From the NCBI RefSeq assembly GCF_010671565.1, contig NZ_JAABOQ010000002.1:248001-312000 (forward strand): a stretch of 64,000 nt of DNA, given 5' to 3'. Position 1 is the first letter of the stretch, and every line of letters begins with the position of its first letter. The position numbers were made by a program, and so were the translations under genes. The notes beneath the pieces are model-generated. The model made no database searches. It had not been told where the DNA came from and saw nothing but the letters and a program-made list of their open reading frames with translations. Positions 36,156 to 45,103 of the stretch are shown here, piece after piece. This stretch comes from Spongiivirga citrea. Its GTDB lineage: Bacteria > Bacteroidota > Bacteroidia > Flavobacteriales > Flavobacteriaceae.

Positions 36156-37043
36156 TTAGTTTCCTATTTTGTTTAAGTTATTTGTCCTCGTATAAACATT
36201 GTTGACGTATAAATAAGTTAACATATCTGAATAATAGGATGTAGCGGTTTTTTGTTGGTTTGATATTTTTTTCGGCAACGAATGTAGTTTTTCTTTATAC
36301 TTGATTTTTATATAGTGGTATCCATCAATTGTATCACATGTAATAATATATTTATCACTTAGCATTCCCAAACGATCCGCAGAAAGCACTTGGCTTGTAT
36401 TTGCGTTTAATCGTAATGTCAATAAGTAGTAAAATCGATGTTTGTACTTTACTTTTGTTTTGTACTTTCCACTTGACCTTCTTTTTGATGTGGTGACCCT
36501 TACTACCATTTGGTGCAAAGAGACTTGTACAAAGCTATTGTCTTTCAAAAAAAACTTAGCTCTTATGCGATTTAGTTGGTGGGCTTTAAATTTTGTTTTG
36601 GCTTTTGGTTTTATCCCTAATCTTTTGGGGTCGACTTCATGTTCACTTTTTTGCAAATCACCAAGATTAAGTGTAATACTCGCTAGGTTTTGTTTTACAT
36701 CTCCTTTTATATCAATAATGAATTTCGCTAAATTATCAATAGATTCTAGATTTAAAAAGCCATACCGATCAAAATAACCGAGTAGTGCAAATGCAATCGC
36801 TATTGCAAAAATGGAAACGATAAACATCGGTAAAATGGCCTCATAATTACTAGTGAGAAGAAGAAATATCAACCCAAAAATAGGCAGCAAAAACACTAAA
36901 TATTTTAATTGAAAATTCTTTTTTCGCTTGGTGCTTAATATTTGCTTGAATACAATTAACCAGTAATTACAGGGGCGCGTTGATGATATTACACCTTCCG
37001 TATTGATAATTCCGACATCTCTTCTTAATGTTGTTGCAATCAT
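36156..37043 (-). CDS. inner-membrane protein of unknown function
   Basis: The 295-residue protein has two hydrophobic segments (about 45-65 and 70-92) after an N-terminal polar stretch. The C-terminal two-thirds (about 105-295) is strongly basic and beta-strand-like (KTKFKAHQLNRIRAKFFLKD, TSKRRSSGKYKTKVKYKHRF), so it should face the cytoplasm. I recognise no domain. It starts on the last base of the GT4 gene's stop and is followed 6 bases later by the zinc-finger gene, so it is translationally linked to both. Confidence 0.72.
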   Translation of the reverse strand: MIATTLRRDVGIINTEGVISSTRPCNYWLIVFKQILSTKRKKNFQLKYLVFLLPIFGLIFLLLTSNYEAILPMFIVSIFAIAIAFALLGYFDRYGFLNLESIDNLAKFIIDIKGDVKQNLASITLNLGDLQKSEHEVDPKRLGIKPKAKTKFKAHQLNRIRAKFFLKDNSFVQVSLHQMVVRVTTSKRRSSGKYKTKVKYKHRFYYLLTLRLNANTSQVLSADRLGMLSDKYIITCDTIDGYHYIKIKYKEKLHSLPKKISNQQKTATSYYSDMLTYLYVNNVYTRTNNLNKIGN

Positions 37044-38212
37044 TATACCGATAGTTGTTTATAAACAGTTGTCATTTTAAGTTCCTGCTGTTTCCAATGA
37101 TACTGGGTATTCATTTTCTTTTTTGCTGCTGTACCGTATTTCTTTATTCGTTTAGAATCTGCTAGTACTTGTCTTATCTTTCTGCCTAGCAGCTCCGGTC
37201 GATCTGGTTGTACTAAAAAACCATCCACATTGTCATTTATCAAACAAGTAGCTACTGGTATGTCCGATGCAATAACAGGAATACCATAGCCCATAGATTC
37301 TATTATTTTAAGTGGATTACAACCTTGTATTAAATTGCGATCACATTGACTTAGTGGGGCAACCGTAAACAACGCATTTTTTATAATTCCTGATAACGCC
37401 AGTTTATCAAGTTCAAAATACCATAAAATTTTGGAAGAAACTCCAATGTCCTCGGCAAGTTTTTGATGAAAAACAGCTCTTTTTTCTGAAATAGACGAGC
37501 AAATAACCAGTTTAATATCTAAATCATAAATCTCTTTTAATGCCTTAAAAAGTATTTTAATGCCTTGCCACTTTTGCAATGCCCCAAAATAAAGAAAGTA
37601 GGGTTTTTGTATTTCTGACGGTTTTGTTTTCCCGTTTATAATTGTTACCCCATTTTGAATTACTGTAACTTTATTCCGTTGAATATTATATTCATTTTCA
37701 ATGTGCTTTTTAGTCACTAATGATGGAGTTATTATAGCATCAGCACCATTTAAATTTTCCTTTTCAATAGCCTTTATTTGAGTAATAGCATTAATCGAAA
37801 TACCGGCATATCGCGTCGGAAGCTCAATGGACTGAAATGAGTTCACTTCAAACACTTTCTTTATACTCGAGCTCGTTTTTAAAGCTACTTGACCACCCCA
37901 AATATCTCTAAAATGAATAAGTGCCAGTTGACTACAAAGTGAGTTATTTAATAATGTTTGTAATTGTTGTTGAAATGCAACTGTCCGTTCTAAAAAATTG
38001 ACAATCTTATCTTTAAAACGGACAATATATAAGTCACTTTCTTCGTCAAATTGAAATTTTGGCATATCATCATTCCCTAAGCAGAATAGAATACCAGTAC
38101 CATATTGTGCTTTTAATGCCTTTAGGCAATGGTATATATGGGTAGCTGCACCTTTCCTAGATGGGAAAAGATCAAAAGCTATGTAAAGGTATTTTGGTTT
38201 ATTTGGAATCAT
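37043..38212 (-). CDS. GT4-family glycosyltransferase
   Basis: From the ATG at 38212 (MIPNKPKYLY) the product has 389 residues. It shows an N-terminal glycosyltransferase loop (FDLFPSRKGAATHI) and the C-terminal GT4 nucleotide-sugar block ESMGYGIPVIASDIP near residue 325 with the E-x7-E pattern. An in-frame ATG at 38266 would overlap the upstream cyanophycinase gene and add a hydrophobic leader unlike GT4 starts. It forms a GT pair with the gene at 34620. The donor sugar is unknown. Confidence 0.88.
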   Translation of the reverse strand: MIPNKPKYLYIAFDLFPSRKGAATHIYHCLKALKAQYGTGILFCLGNDDMPKFQFDEESDLYIVRFKDKIVNFLERTVAFQQQLQTLLNNSLCSQLALIHFRDIWGGQVALKTSSSIKKVFEVNSFQSIELPTRYAGISINAITQIKAIEKENLNGADAIITPSLVTKKHIENEYNIQRNKVTVIQNGVTIINGKTKPSEIQKPYFLYFGALQKWQGIKILFKALKEIYDLDIKLVICSSISEKRAVFHQKLAEDIGVSSKILWYFELDKLALSGIIKNALFTVAPLSQCDRNLIQGCNPLKIIESMGYGIPVIASDIPVATCLINDNVDGFLVQPDRPELLGRKIRQVLADSKRIKKYGTAAKKKMNTQYHWKQQELKMTTVYKQLSV

Positions 38213-38231
38213 CAGATAAAAACTACTATAT

Positions 38232-39089
38232 TCAATTAGTAATAACCTTACGATTTTCCATATCATAACGTTCTCCCGACCTCAAAAAATAGAATACATT
38301 TTCTTTTGATGGAACTGTTTTAAGACTTGTTCCTTCTCTTGAATAAAAAGTACCATCATATATAAGTACATAGCTCTTTCCAATCACTTCAAAGGTATTT
38401 CCTGTTACTACAACCGCCGTACTTTCATCAATGGCAATGCCCAATAACTCAGGCTTATTCTTTAGGATGTCGAACATATCGAATTGTCTATTCCTAGCTA
38501 ATACATGCTGGTCTATTGCGATGTTCTTTATAAAGGCGAAACCTTCTTCATGATCGCCCATCATTTTCTGGTTGTTTTCTGTATGCCCTCTGGCCAGATA
38601 AGAACCTTGTATCGTGGCACCAGCTGATGAACCTCCAACTACACCGCCACGATTAAGAACGTCCCATATCGCTTTTTCAGTTTTGGTATCTTTATAGGAG
38701 TCAACTAATCGCCATTGCCGACCACCACTAAACCAGACCGCTGTAGCCGATTTTAATGGCTCAATAAACGCATTTGTATTGGCAATTTTTGGGTTGCTTG
38801 TATGTAGTACCGTAACTTTGGTAGCGCCCATTTTGCGAAACAGCCCCGCATTACCGGCGTTATCAGAATAAGCCTCGGCTCCCCATGCGGTTGGAATAAC
38901 AACAATGTGTGCATCTTTTCCACCTGCTAACTCCATAAACTTTGCTGTTACTTGGTCGTTGTTTCGACCTCCTCCTACAATTACTAAAGATCCTTTAGTA
39001 GGACCGGTGGTGATATTTTTTTGTGCTAAAGTAAATTGCACTGTGCTAGTAGCAAGAAAGCAGCATACTAGTTTGGCGAATATTCTCAT
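38232..39089 (-). CDS. exported cyanophycinase-like serine peptidase (family S51)
   Basis: The 285-residue protein has a signal peptide (about 1-22, TLAQ) and the class I glutamine-amidotransferase-like fold of S51 peptidases. Visible are the LVIVGGGRNND start near residue 35 and the nucleophile elbow GSSAG with S155. Classical cyanophycinase cleaves cyanophycin (Asp-Arg polymer), but Bacteroidota homologues also include other exopeptidases. It is the first gene of the seven-gene minus-strand cluster, 19 bases before the first GT4 gene. An envelope peptidase linked to a glycan cluster is unusual. Confidence 0.85.
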   Translation of the reverse strand: MRIFAKLVCCFLATSTVQFTLAQKNITTGPTKGSLVIVGGGRNNDQVTAKFMELAGGKDAHIVVIPTAWGAEAYSDNAGNAGLFRKMGATKVTVLHTSNPKIANTNAFIEPLKSATAVWFSGGRQWRLVDSYKDTKTEKAIWDVLNRGGVVGGSSAGATIQGSYLARGHTENNQKMMGDHEEGFAFIKNIAIDQHVLARNRQFDMFDILKNKPELLGIAIDESTAVVVTGNTFEVIGKSYVLIYDGTFYSREGTSLKTVPSKENVFYFLRSGERYDMENRKVITN

Positions 39090-39226
39090 ATTAAATGGCT
39101 AGAAATTTAACTCAAGTGAAGGTAGTAAAAAGGGAGAAATACCCTCTTAAAAGCAGATAAAACCTATTGTGCTGTGGAATTATGGATTGTAACTTGCAGC
39201 ATACCAACCTTATAAATCGAGTTGTC

Positions 39227-39682
39227 ATGCCAGATCAAGATCAGCCAAAGAAAGCAAGTTTTCCTTTTAAAACACTAATATGGGCAATACTTGCCTTAGT
39301 AGCATTATTTCTTTTTAAACCAGAACTAAAAAGCCTATTAAGCAGTGCAGAGGAAGTTTCTTTATTCGGAATGGAATTTAAAGTAGGGAAGGAGAAGGCC
39401 GCTAAATTAGAAATAGCCATTCAGCGATATAAAAGTGAAATAGATGATTTTAATGTTCAGATGGATGAGCAGCAAAAGCATATTGCTAAATTAGAGGAGA
39501 TCAAAACTAATCTTGAAAATAGCATTACGGATTGTCCAGGTACTCAAGAGGACGCTCGAAAATTAAATATGGAGTTAGGCATTATCATGCGAACAAACAA
39601 AGCACTACAACAAAAATCGGATGTGCTAAAGAATACCAAGATACTTCAGCGCTCAACAGGTAGTCTACAAATGCCCAAGTGA
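39227..39682 (+). CDS. single-pass membrane protein with coiled coil
   Basis: With the ATG at 39227 the product has 151 residues: a polar start, one hydrophobic helix (about 13-30), and a long coiled coil (about 60-120) with a heptad pattern EIAIQRYKSEIDDFNVQMDE. The start at 39182 or 39167 is possible but adds a cysteine-rich leader without support. No family known. It stands alone between the cyanophycinase operon (divergent) and the BlaI operon. Confidence 0.65.
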   Translation: MPDQDQPKKASFPFKTLIWAILALVALFLFKPELKSLLSSAEEVSLFGMEFKVGKEKAAKLEIAIQRYKSEIDDFNVQMDEQQKHIAKLEEIKTNLENSITDCPGTQEDARKLNMELGIIMRTNKALQQKSDVLKNTKILQRSTGSLQMPK

Positions 39683-39831
39683 TTGAATTAAAGTCAAACC
39701 ATAAACACAGCACTTATTCTTCTCAGAATACAACAAAGAATGTAGCAATAAACTGTTATTAATTTTCTTTCCCACCACAATTCTATTTGCAAATAACATC
39801 CGAAACACCTATAAATAAAGAGTTTTTAAAA

Positions 39832-39857
39832 ATATCTACTAAAAAATTAGTAGATAT
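39832..39857. promoter_or_regulatory. BlaI-type operator 1
   Basis: An 11-base inverted repeat, ATATCTACTAA - 4 bases - TTAGTAGATAT, whose core ACTAA-N4-TTAGT (39838-39851) recurs 20 bases downstream. It is typical of a dimeric winged-helix repressor such as the BlaI encoded just downstream. Confidence 0.7.
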
Positions 39858-39871
39858 ACTAAAAAGTTAGT
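39858..39871. promoter_or_regulatory. BlaI-type operator 2
   Basis: ACTAA-AAAG-TTAGT repeats the core of operator 1. The two centres are exactly 20 bases apart, about two helical turns, so dimers on the same face could bind together. It overlaps the -7 box at 39871. Confidence 0.7.
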
Positions 39872-39878
39872 AGTTTTG
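39871..39878 (+). promoter_or_regulatory. -7 promoter box for the BlaI operon
   Basis: TAGTTTTG matches TAnnTTTG and begins inside operator 2, so a repressor bound there would block this promoter. It ends 19 bases before the blaI start. Confidence 0.65.
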
Positions 39879-39897
39879 AGCCTGTAAAGTTATAGGT

Positions 39898-40269
39898 ATG
39901 GAAAAATTAACTAAAAGAGAAGATCAAATAATGCAAATCGTATGGCAGTTAAAAACTGCTTTTATACGCGATATTATTGAAAGACTACCAGAGCCTAAAC
40001 CACATTATAACTCCGTTGCCACTATTGTAAAGATTTTGGTAAAGAAGGGAGTTTTAAAATCTGAATTGATTGGGAACACACATCAGTATAGTCCCGTAAT
40101 AGATTTTGAATCCTACCGGGATAAAAACCTAACGAACATTAAAAAGAAGTTTTTTGGGAATTCCTTTCCTAAAATGATGGCTTATTTCGCCAAGGAGGAG
40201 AATTTATCGGAAGAGGAACTTTCTGATTTAGTTGAATTAATCAAATCGAATAAATCAAAGAAATCATGA
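39898..40269 (+). CDS. BlaI/MecI/CopY-type transcriptional repressor
   Basis: The 123-residue protein is a winged-helix repressor of the BlaI/MecI family: an N-terminal DNA-binding domain (about 1-75) with the pattern MEKLTKREDQIMQIVWQLK and a helical dimerisation part. Family members repress operons whose second gene encodes an M56 metallopeptidase, and are cleaved when it is activated. That is the exact layout here, as the start of the M56 gene overlaps its stop by 4 bases. Two operators and the -7 box upstream point to autorepression. Confidence 0.92.
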   Translation: MEKLTKREDQIMQIVWQLKTAFIRDIIERLPEPKPHYNSVATIVKILVKKGVLKSELIGNTHQYSPVIDFESYRDKNLTNIKKKFFGNSFPKMMAYFAKEENLSEEELSDLVELIKSNKSKKS

Positions 40270-42887
40270 TGGTACTTCTTCTAAAAGCATCCTTAATAAT
40301 AGCGATCGTTTTAACCTTTTATAAATTGGTGATTGAAAAAGAAAGCTTTTTTGCTACCAATAGGATTTATCTCATAATCGGATTAGTATTTGCATTTGCA
40401 ATGCCATTTATTAGTCTCCCAAAGTTGGTAGAAAATCAAGGGGCAGTTTCCAATTTTATTGAGCCAGATACGTCCATAACTTCTGATCAGCAATTAATAA
40501 ATTCGACTGATGCTGAGCTAAACGAACCGATTGAAAGCACGGCTGAAAAGGCGCCAATTCAGTCAGATAAGCGAATAGAATCCACTTTAACACAAACTAC
40601 ACAACGCAGCTTGGTAGATTGGTTATGGATTATCTATCTATTTGGTGCAGCAGTATTATCTATCAACTTAATTGCGCAAGTAATAGGGCTCCTTTTTAAA
40701 GTGATTAAAAGCAATGATAAAATCAAAGATATTGATGGTATTATAGTCAATTCTACCGGAATAAAGGAGCCTTGTTCCTTCTTCAATTATATTTTCATCA
40801 ATCCCGAACAGTATGAATTTGAAATTTATGAACAGATTATCGCTCATGAGAAAATTCATGTCAAAAAACGCCATAGTGTGGACCTTTTACTGGCTGAAAT
40901 AGCAGTCATTGTCCTATGGTTTAATCCTTTCGTATGGTTATTTAGAAAGGAAGTAGAAAAAAATATCGAATACCAAACTGATCACTTGGTATTAGATACT
41001 AAAAAGGCAGAACGAGATAGCTATCAAATGAATCTTTTAAAGATAGCCACCTTCAATAAGCCACTTGCAATAACCACCAATTACAATCAATCATTAATCA
41101 AAAAACGAATTTTAAAAATGAACAGTAAGAAATCAAATCCGTACAGTTACTGGAAATATGCATTTACAATGCCGCTATTTTTCGCAGTATTATTATTCTT
41201 GAACAAGCCATTATCTGCTGCTTCTCAAAGTGCAATTGAGCCTGAGTTAGTCGAAGAGTCTACTGCTAACGAAGTTCTAAAAGAAAAACAAGATTTGAAA
41301 TCAGCTTCAACAGAAAAAAGTGACAAATCAAATACAATTGTTGCCACTTCAAACTCGGATTGTATGAAACTTTTAGAAGCTATTCGAGTGGAGGATATGA
41401 CGAGGGTTAAGTCACTTGTTACTGCCAGTTCAGTGAATTGTATTGAGCGTAATCCTGGCTATGAAGACATCAGTGTTAACGGACGTTCATGGAGATTATC
41501 TCGACCGAAATCACCATTATTTGCAGCTGCAAAAATCGGAAATTTGGAAATTGCCAAGCTACTTGTTGCCAATGGTGCAGATGTGACACTAAACGTTCGA
41601 GGAGATGGGACTGCCTTAATCACCGCAGCTGAATTTGGTCATTTAGATTTTATAAAGTACCTCGTATCCCAAGGAGCTGATATTAATAGAACGTTCCCAA
41701 ATCAAGGAAATGCACTTATTGCAGCATCAGGTAGAGGGCACTTAGAAATCATGAGGTATTTGGTTTCAAAAGGAGCAGATATCAATCATTATTCGCCTAA
41801 CCAAGGGAACGCATTAATAGCTGCCGCTCATAGTAATAATCTTGATGCGGTAAAGTTCTTAGTTTCAAAAGGAATGGATGTTGACTTTATATCTCCCAAT
41901 CAAGGTAATGCCTTAATAGCGGCATCGGGTCATGGGGAATTAGAAACAGTGAAATTTCTAGTGTCAAAAGGATCTGAAGTAAACAAAATCTCACCAAATC
42001 AAGGAACACCTTTAATTGCCGCCGCGAATAATGGTCAGACCGAAGTTGTAAAATTTTTAGTAGGCAAAGGAGCTGAAATCGATAAGATATCCTCAAACCA
42101 AGGTACCTCTTTGATTGCAGCCGCCAATAATGGTCATTTAAAAACAGTTGAATATCTGGTGGCTCAAGGGGCTGATGTCAATAAATATGCCCCTAATCAA
42201 GGAAGCGCAGTCACTGCTGCAGCCAATAATGGGCATATGGCTACCATGAAGTTTCTAGTGAAAAAAGGAGCATCTGTAAATGTAAATACAGATAGTCATG
42301 GTTCTGCGCTAATTTCAGCCGCTAAAAATGGAATAAATGAAACCGTAAGTTATCTAATTGATCAAGGTGCTGATGTAAATGCAGCCACTGATGGCAATGG
42401 TTCCGCTTTAATAGCAGCTGCAAGAAACGGACACAATCATACCATTGAATTACTACTATCAAAAGGCGCCGATATCAACGCACAGAATGATGGAAGCGGA
42501 TCGGCATTAACGGCAGCTGCTAAAAATGGGTTAGTTGATACAGTAAAACTACTCTTAGATAAGGGAGCTAATATTAACGGGCAAACCGATGGTAGTGGAT
42601 CAGCATTAAGCAATGCCGCAAAAAACGTGAGGAACAGTATGATAAAACTTCTTCTAGATCGTGGTGCAGATATTGATCTTCATAATGATGGTAGTGGTTC
42701 TGCGTTGATCAATGCAGCAAGAAATGGACATCTAGAAACCGCTAAACTTTTGATTGAGAAAGGAGCTAATGTAAACTTGTATACAGCAGGGCAGGGCACT
42801 GCACTTTCACAGGCATCTAAAAACAATCAGCAGGCAATTGTCGATTACCTTTTATCAAAAGGAGCACGACATATTTATGGAAACTAG
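40266..42887 (+). CDS. M56 (BlaR1-like) metallopeptidase with about 14 C-terminal ankyrin repeats
   Basis: The 873-residue membrane protein begins like BlaR1/MecR1: several hydrophobic segments (about 5-20, 30-50, 120-145) and an M56 zinc-peptidase domain with the HEKIH motif (H194, E195, H198). A further transmembrane segment lies near 295-315. Instead of the usual penicillin-binding sensor, residues from about 416 to the end are 14 ankyrin repeats of 33 residues with core LIAAxxxGHxxxVKxLVxxGA. If the topology follows BlaR1, these repeats face the periplasm. The expected role is to sense an unknown signal and cause cleavage of BlaI. Confidence 0.9.
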   Translation: MMVLLLKASLIIAIVLTFYKLVIEKESFFATNRIYLIIGLVFAFAMPFISLPKLVENQGAVSNFIEPDTSITSDQQLINSTDAELNEPIESTAEKAPIQSDKRIESTLTQTTQRSLVDWLWIIYLFGAAVLSINLIAQVIGLLFKVIKSNDKIKDIDGIIVNSTGIKEPCSFFNYIFINPEQYEFEIYEQIIAHEKIHVKKRHSVDLLLAEIAVIVLWFNPFVWLFRKEVEKNIEYQTDHLVLDTKKAERDSYQMNLLKIATFNKPLAITTNYNQSLIKKRILKMNSKKSNPYSYWKYAFTMPLFFAVLLFLNKPLSAASQSAIEPELVEESTANEVLKEKQDLKSASTEKSDKSNTIVATSNSDCMKLLEAIRVEDMTRVKSLVTASSVNCIERNPGYEDISVNGRSWRLSRPKSPLFAAAKIGNLEIAKLLVANGADVTLNVRGDGTALITAAEFGHLDFIKYLVSQGADINRTFPNQGNALIAASGRGHLEIMRYLVSKGADINHYSPNQGNALIAAAHSNNLDAVKFLVSKGMDVDFISPNQGNALIAASGHGELETVKFLVSKGSEVNKISPNQGTPLIAAANNGQTEVVKFLVGKGAEIDKISSNQGTSLIAAANNGHLKTVEYLVAQGADVNKYAPNQGSAVTAAANNGHMATMKFLVKKGASVNVNTDSHGSALISAAKNGINETVSYLIDQGADVNAATDGNGSALIAAARNGHNHTIELLLSKGADINAQNDGSGSALTAAAKNGLVDTVKLLLDKGANINGQTDGSGSALSNAAKNVRNSMIKLLLDRGADIDLHNDGSGSALINAARNGHLETAKLLIEKGANVNLYTAGQGTALSQASKNNQQAIVDYLLSKGARHIYGN

Positions 42888-42919
42888 TCACTAGAAAAAA
42901 CACCTTTTAAAATAGGATT

Positions 42920-44989
42920 ATGAAAAATTGCATATTACTGCTATGCCTGGCATACTGCACGCTAAATTGTAGTCAATCTACTGAGTATGATCTTGCTATT
43001 ACCGATGTAAATGTCTTCAATAGCAAGACCTTAGAAGTGAAAGAGCATCAAACTGTACTAATCAATGCAGATACCATTGCTGCTATTGTCAATTCCGATA
43101 AAAAGGTAAAAGCTACCAAAACTATTAACGGAGATGGCCGACTATTAACTCCCGGTTTTATTGACACTCATGTACATTTAATTGGAAACTACGGAGTGGA
43201 TTCCGCATTGCCCGAAGAGTACGAAGCAGATGGTGGATTAGAAATGCTACGAGAGTTGACCACCCATCATTATTTAAATCATGGAGTCACTACGATTATT
43301 GACATGGCACAGCCTGAGGAATGGATAGATATTACCCTAGATTGGCAAAATAATCCAACGTCAGAATACCCAGATCTCTATATCACCGGAGGATCAATCG
43401 TCTCGGATGAAGATAGAAGACAGCCAGCACATCATATTGAAGTAATGAATCCCGAAGATGGCCGCAAAAAAGTAAGAGATTATGCTGCAAAGGGTTTGAA
43501 ATACATGAAATTCTACCGGAAACTTCGTAAACCAGACTATGAAGCAATGGCAGATGAAGCAAGAAAGCAGGGTATTATTGTAAATACACATGTAGATAAT
43601 AATGTGGTAACTATTGGCGAGGCTATGGATTATGGGATATCCAATTTTGAGCACTTTTTTACACTTACCCCAAGTATTTTAGATTATGATACCCACTGGC
43701 CCGCAATGAATGAGCAATATGGAATTCGGATGACTTCCAGTATTGATGAATTTGCCGCTCAAATGGTTTTTTTCTTTGGATATATAAAAGAACATCCTGA
43801 GATGGAGGAGGAGCTTATGGCATTGTTTGATACTATGGCAACTAAAGGGGCTTCAATAAGTACGGCTTTGAATGTGGTAGCATCATCCGCAGGGCAATCT
43901 GATTTTTTTACCTCCTTTGAGTACTATCCCATTCGAAAAATACCAATGGTAAATTATACCGAAGAACAGCAAAAAGCACTAGATGACGCTTACAATGCAA
44001 TGATGGGGTACTATCGAAAAGCCCACGATAAGGGTGTCAAAATCAGAATTGGAACCGACTGCCGTTTTGGTGGACGTGCTTTACTGTCTGAATTAATATT
44101 ACTAAGCAAAGCTGGTTTTTCCATAGGAGAGGTGTTGCAAATAGCTACGCTAAATGGCTATGAATCTATGCAATTGGATCAAACACATGGAAATATAGCA
44201 GTAGGCAAGGCTGCCGATCTTATTTTATTTGATAAAAATCCTTTTGAGAATACTGTGAATTTTCTAGAAAAAAAGACAATCATAAAAGATGGAAAAGTCC
44301 TGACTGCAAAGCGATCAGTTGCTTATGATTATATGCAAGACTTGCTAAATAAAGGAGCCAACACCGCCCAAAATTCATTTAAAGTAAATATTGATAATGA
44401 AGACTATAAAAAATTACAAAACAGTGAGTTAAAGCAAGTAGTGAAAGAATTATTTAGTGGAAATAAGATCAAAGAAGCTATAGCGTCATATTCCCTTTAT
44501 AAATCGCATTTTCCTGAAGGCAATTTTCAACTAGATGCCGTTTCAATTACCAATACTGCCTATGGTTTAATTCGAGATAATAAGCTGGATGTGCTAAAGG
44601 AATATTATGCATTCTGCGCAACGAATTTTCCAGAAACAAAGCGATATTTAGGCTTATCGGTATACCATGAAATACTAAACAACGGCATTGAAGCAGGAAA
44701 GACGCATTTCACAGCCAACAAGGATAGTGCAGATTATATTTTGGATGAAAATGAGATAAACGGATTGGGTTATTTATATCTTCAATCGGGAAAAACTGAT
44801 GAGGCTATTGCCGTATTTAAGCTAAATGTAGAAGCATTTCCAGAAAGTTGGAATGTGTATGACAGTCTAGGTGAATCATTAACAACAATAGGGAAGAAGA
44901 AAGAGGCGAGGCAAAACTATTTAAAGTCATTGGAGTTGAATCCGGAGAGTGCTTCGGGTAAGGCTGCGCTGAAAAAATTAGCACCTTAG
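42920..44989 (+). CDS. amidohydrolase-superfamily lipoprotein with C-terminal TPRs
   Basis: The 689-residue protein has a lipobox LNC (C17) and a metal-dependent amidohydrolase domain (about 25-475): H84-x-H86 in DTHVHL, THVDNN near 223, a FEHFF histidine near 240, and the IGTDCRFGG aspartate near 380. The lysine of KYMKFYR near 195 may be the bridging ligand. Residues about 590-689 are TPR-like, ending with ARQNYLKSLELNP. The enzyme probably splits an amide or lactam, e.g. of an amino-acid derivative. It follows the M56-ankyrin gene by 32 bases and is probably the effector of that operon. Confidence 0.88.
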   Translation: MKNCILLLCLAYCTLNCSQSTEYDLAITDVNVFNSKTLEVKEHQTVLINADTIAAIVNSDKKVKATKTINGDGRLLTPGFIDTHVHLIGNYGVDSALPEEYEADGGLEMLRELTTHHYLNHGVTTIIDMAQPEEWIDITLDWQNNPTSEYPDLYITGGSIVSDEDRRQPAHHIEVMNPEDGRKKVRDYAAKGLKYMKFYRKLRKPDYEAMADEARKQGIIVNTHVDNNVVTIGEAMDYGISNFEHFFTLTPSILDYDTHWPAMNEQYGIRMTSSIDEFAAQMVFFFGYIKEHPEMEEELMALFDTMATKGASISTALNVVASSAGQSDFFTSFEYYPIRKIPMVNYTEEQQKALDDAYNAMMGYYRKAHDKGVKIRIGTDCRFGGRALLSELILLSKAGFSIGEVLQIATLNGYESMQLDQTHGNIAVGKAADLILFDKNPFENTVNFLEKKTIIKDGKVLTAKRSVAYDYMQDLLNKGANTAQNSFKVNIDNEDYKKLQNSELKQVVKELFSGNKIKEAIASYSLYKSHFPEGNFQLDAVSITNTAYGLIRDNKLDVLKEYYAFCATNFPETKRYLGLSVYHEILNNGIEAGKTHFTANKDSADYILDENEINGLGYLYLQSGKTDEAIAVFKLNVEAFPESWNVYDSLGESLTTIGKKKEARQNYLKSLELNPESASGKAALKKLAP

Positions 44990-45030
44990 AGTCATTCTAA
45001 TAACTTTCTATTTCTAAATAATTTATATAA

Positions 45031-45095
45031 TTGTTTTAATATGGTCATTCCCAATTATGGTCTAGTCCTTATGGTTAATGACCATATTAAAACAA
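45031..45095. terminator. long inverted repeat, probable bidirectional terminator
   Basis: Perfect 19-base arms (45031-45049 with 45077-45095) around a 27-base loop. It lies between the convergent amidohydrolase gene and the SleB-like gene at 45104. The T-rich left arm and A-rich right arm fit a two-way terminator, but its length is unusual. Confidence 0.7.
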
Positions 45096-45103
45096 AATAA
45101 AGA

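Noticed and set aside
41510-42887. Repeated 99-base units as a CRISPR array or tandem DNA element
   Set aside because: They are translated in one frame as 33-residue ankyrin repeats and the DNA copies are too divergent for CRISPR repeats.
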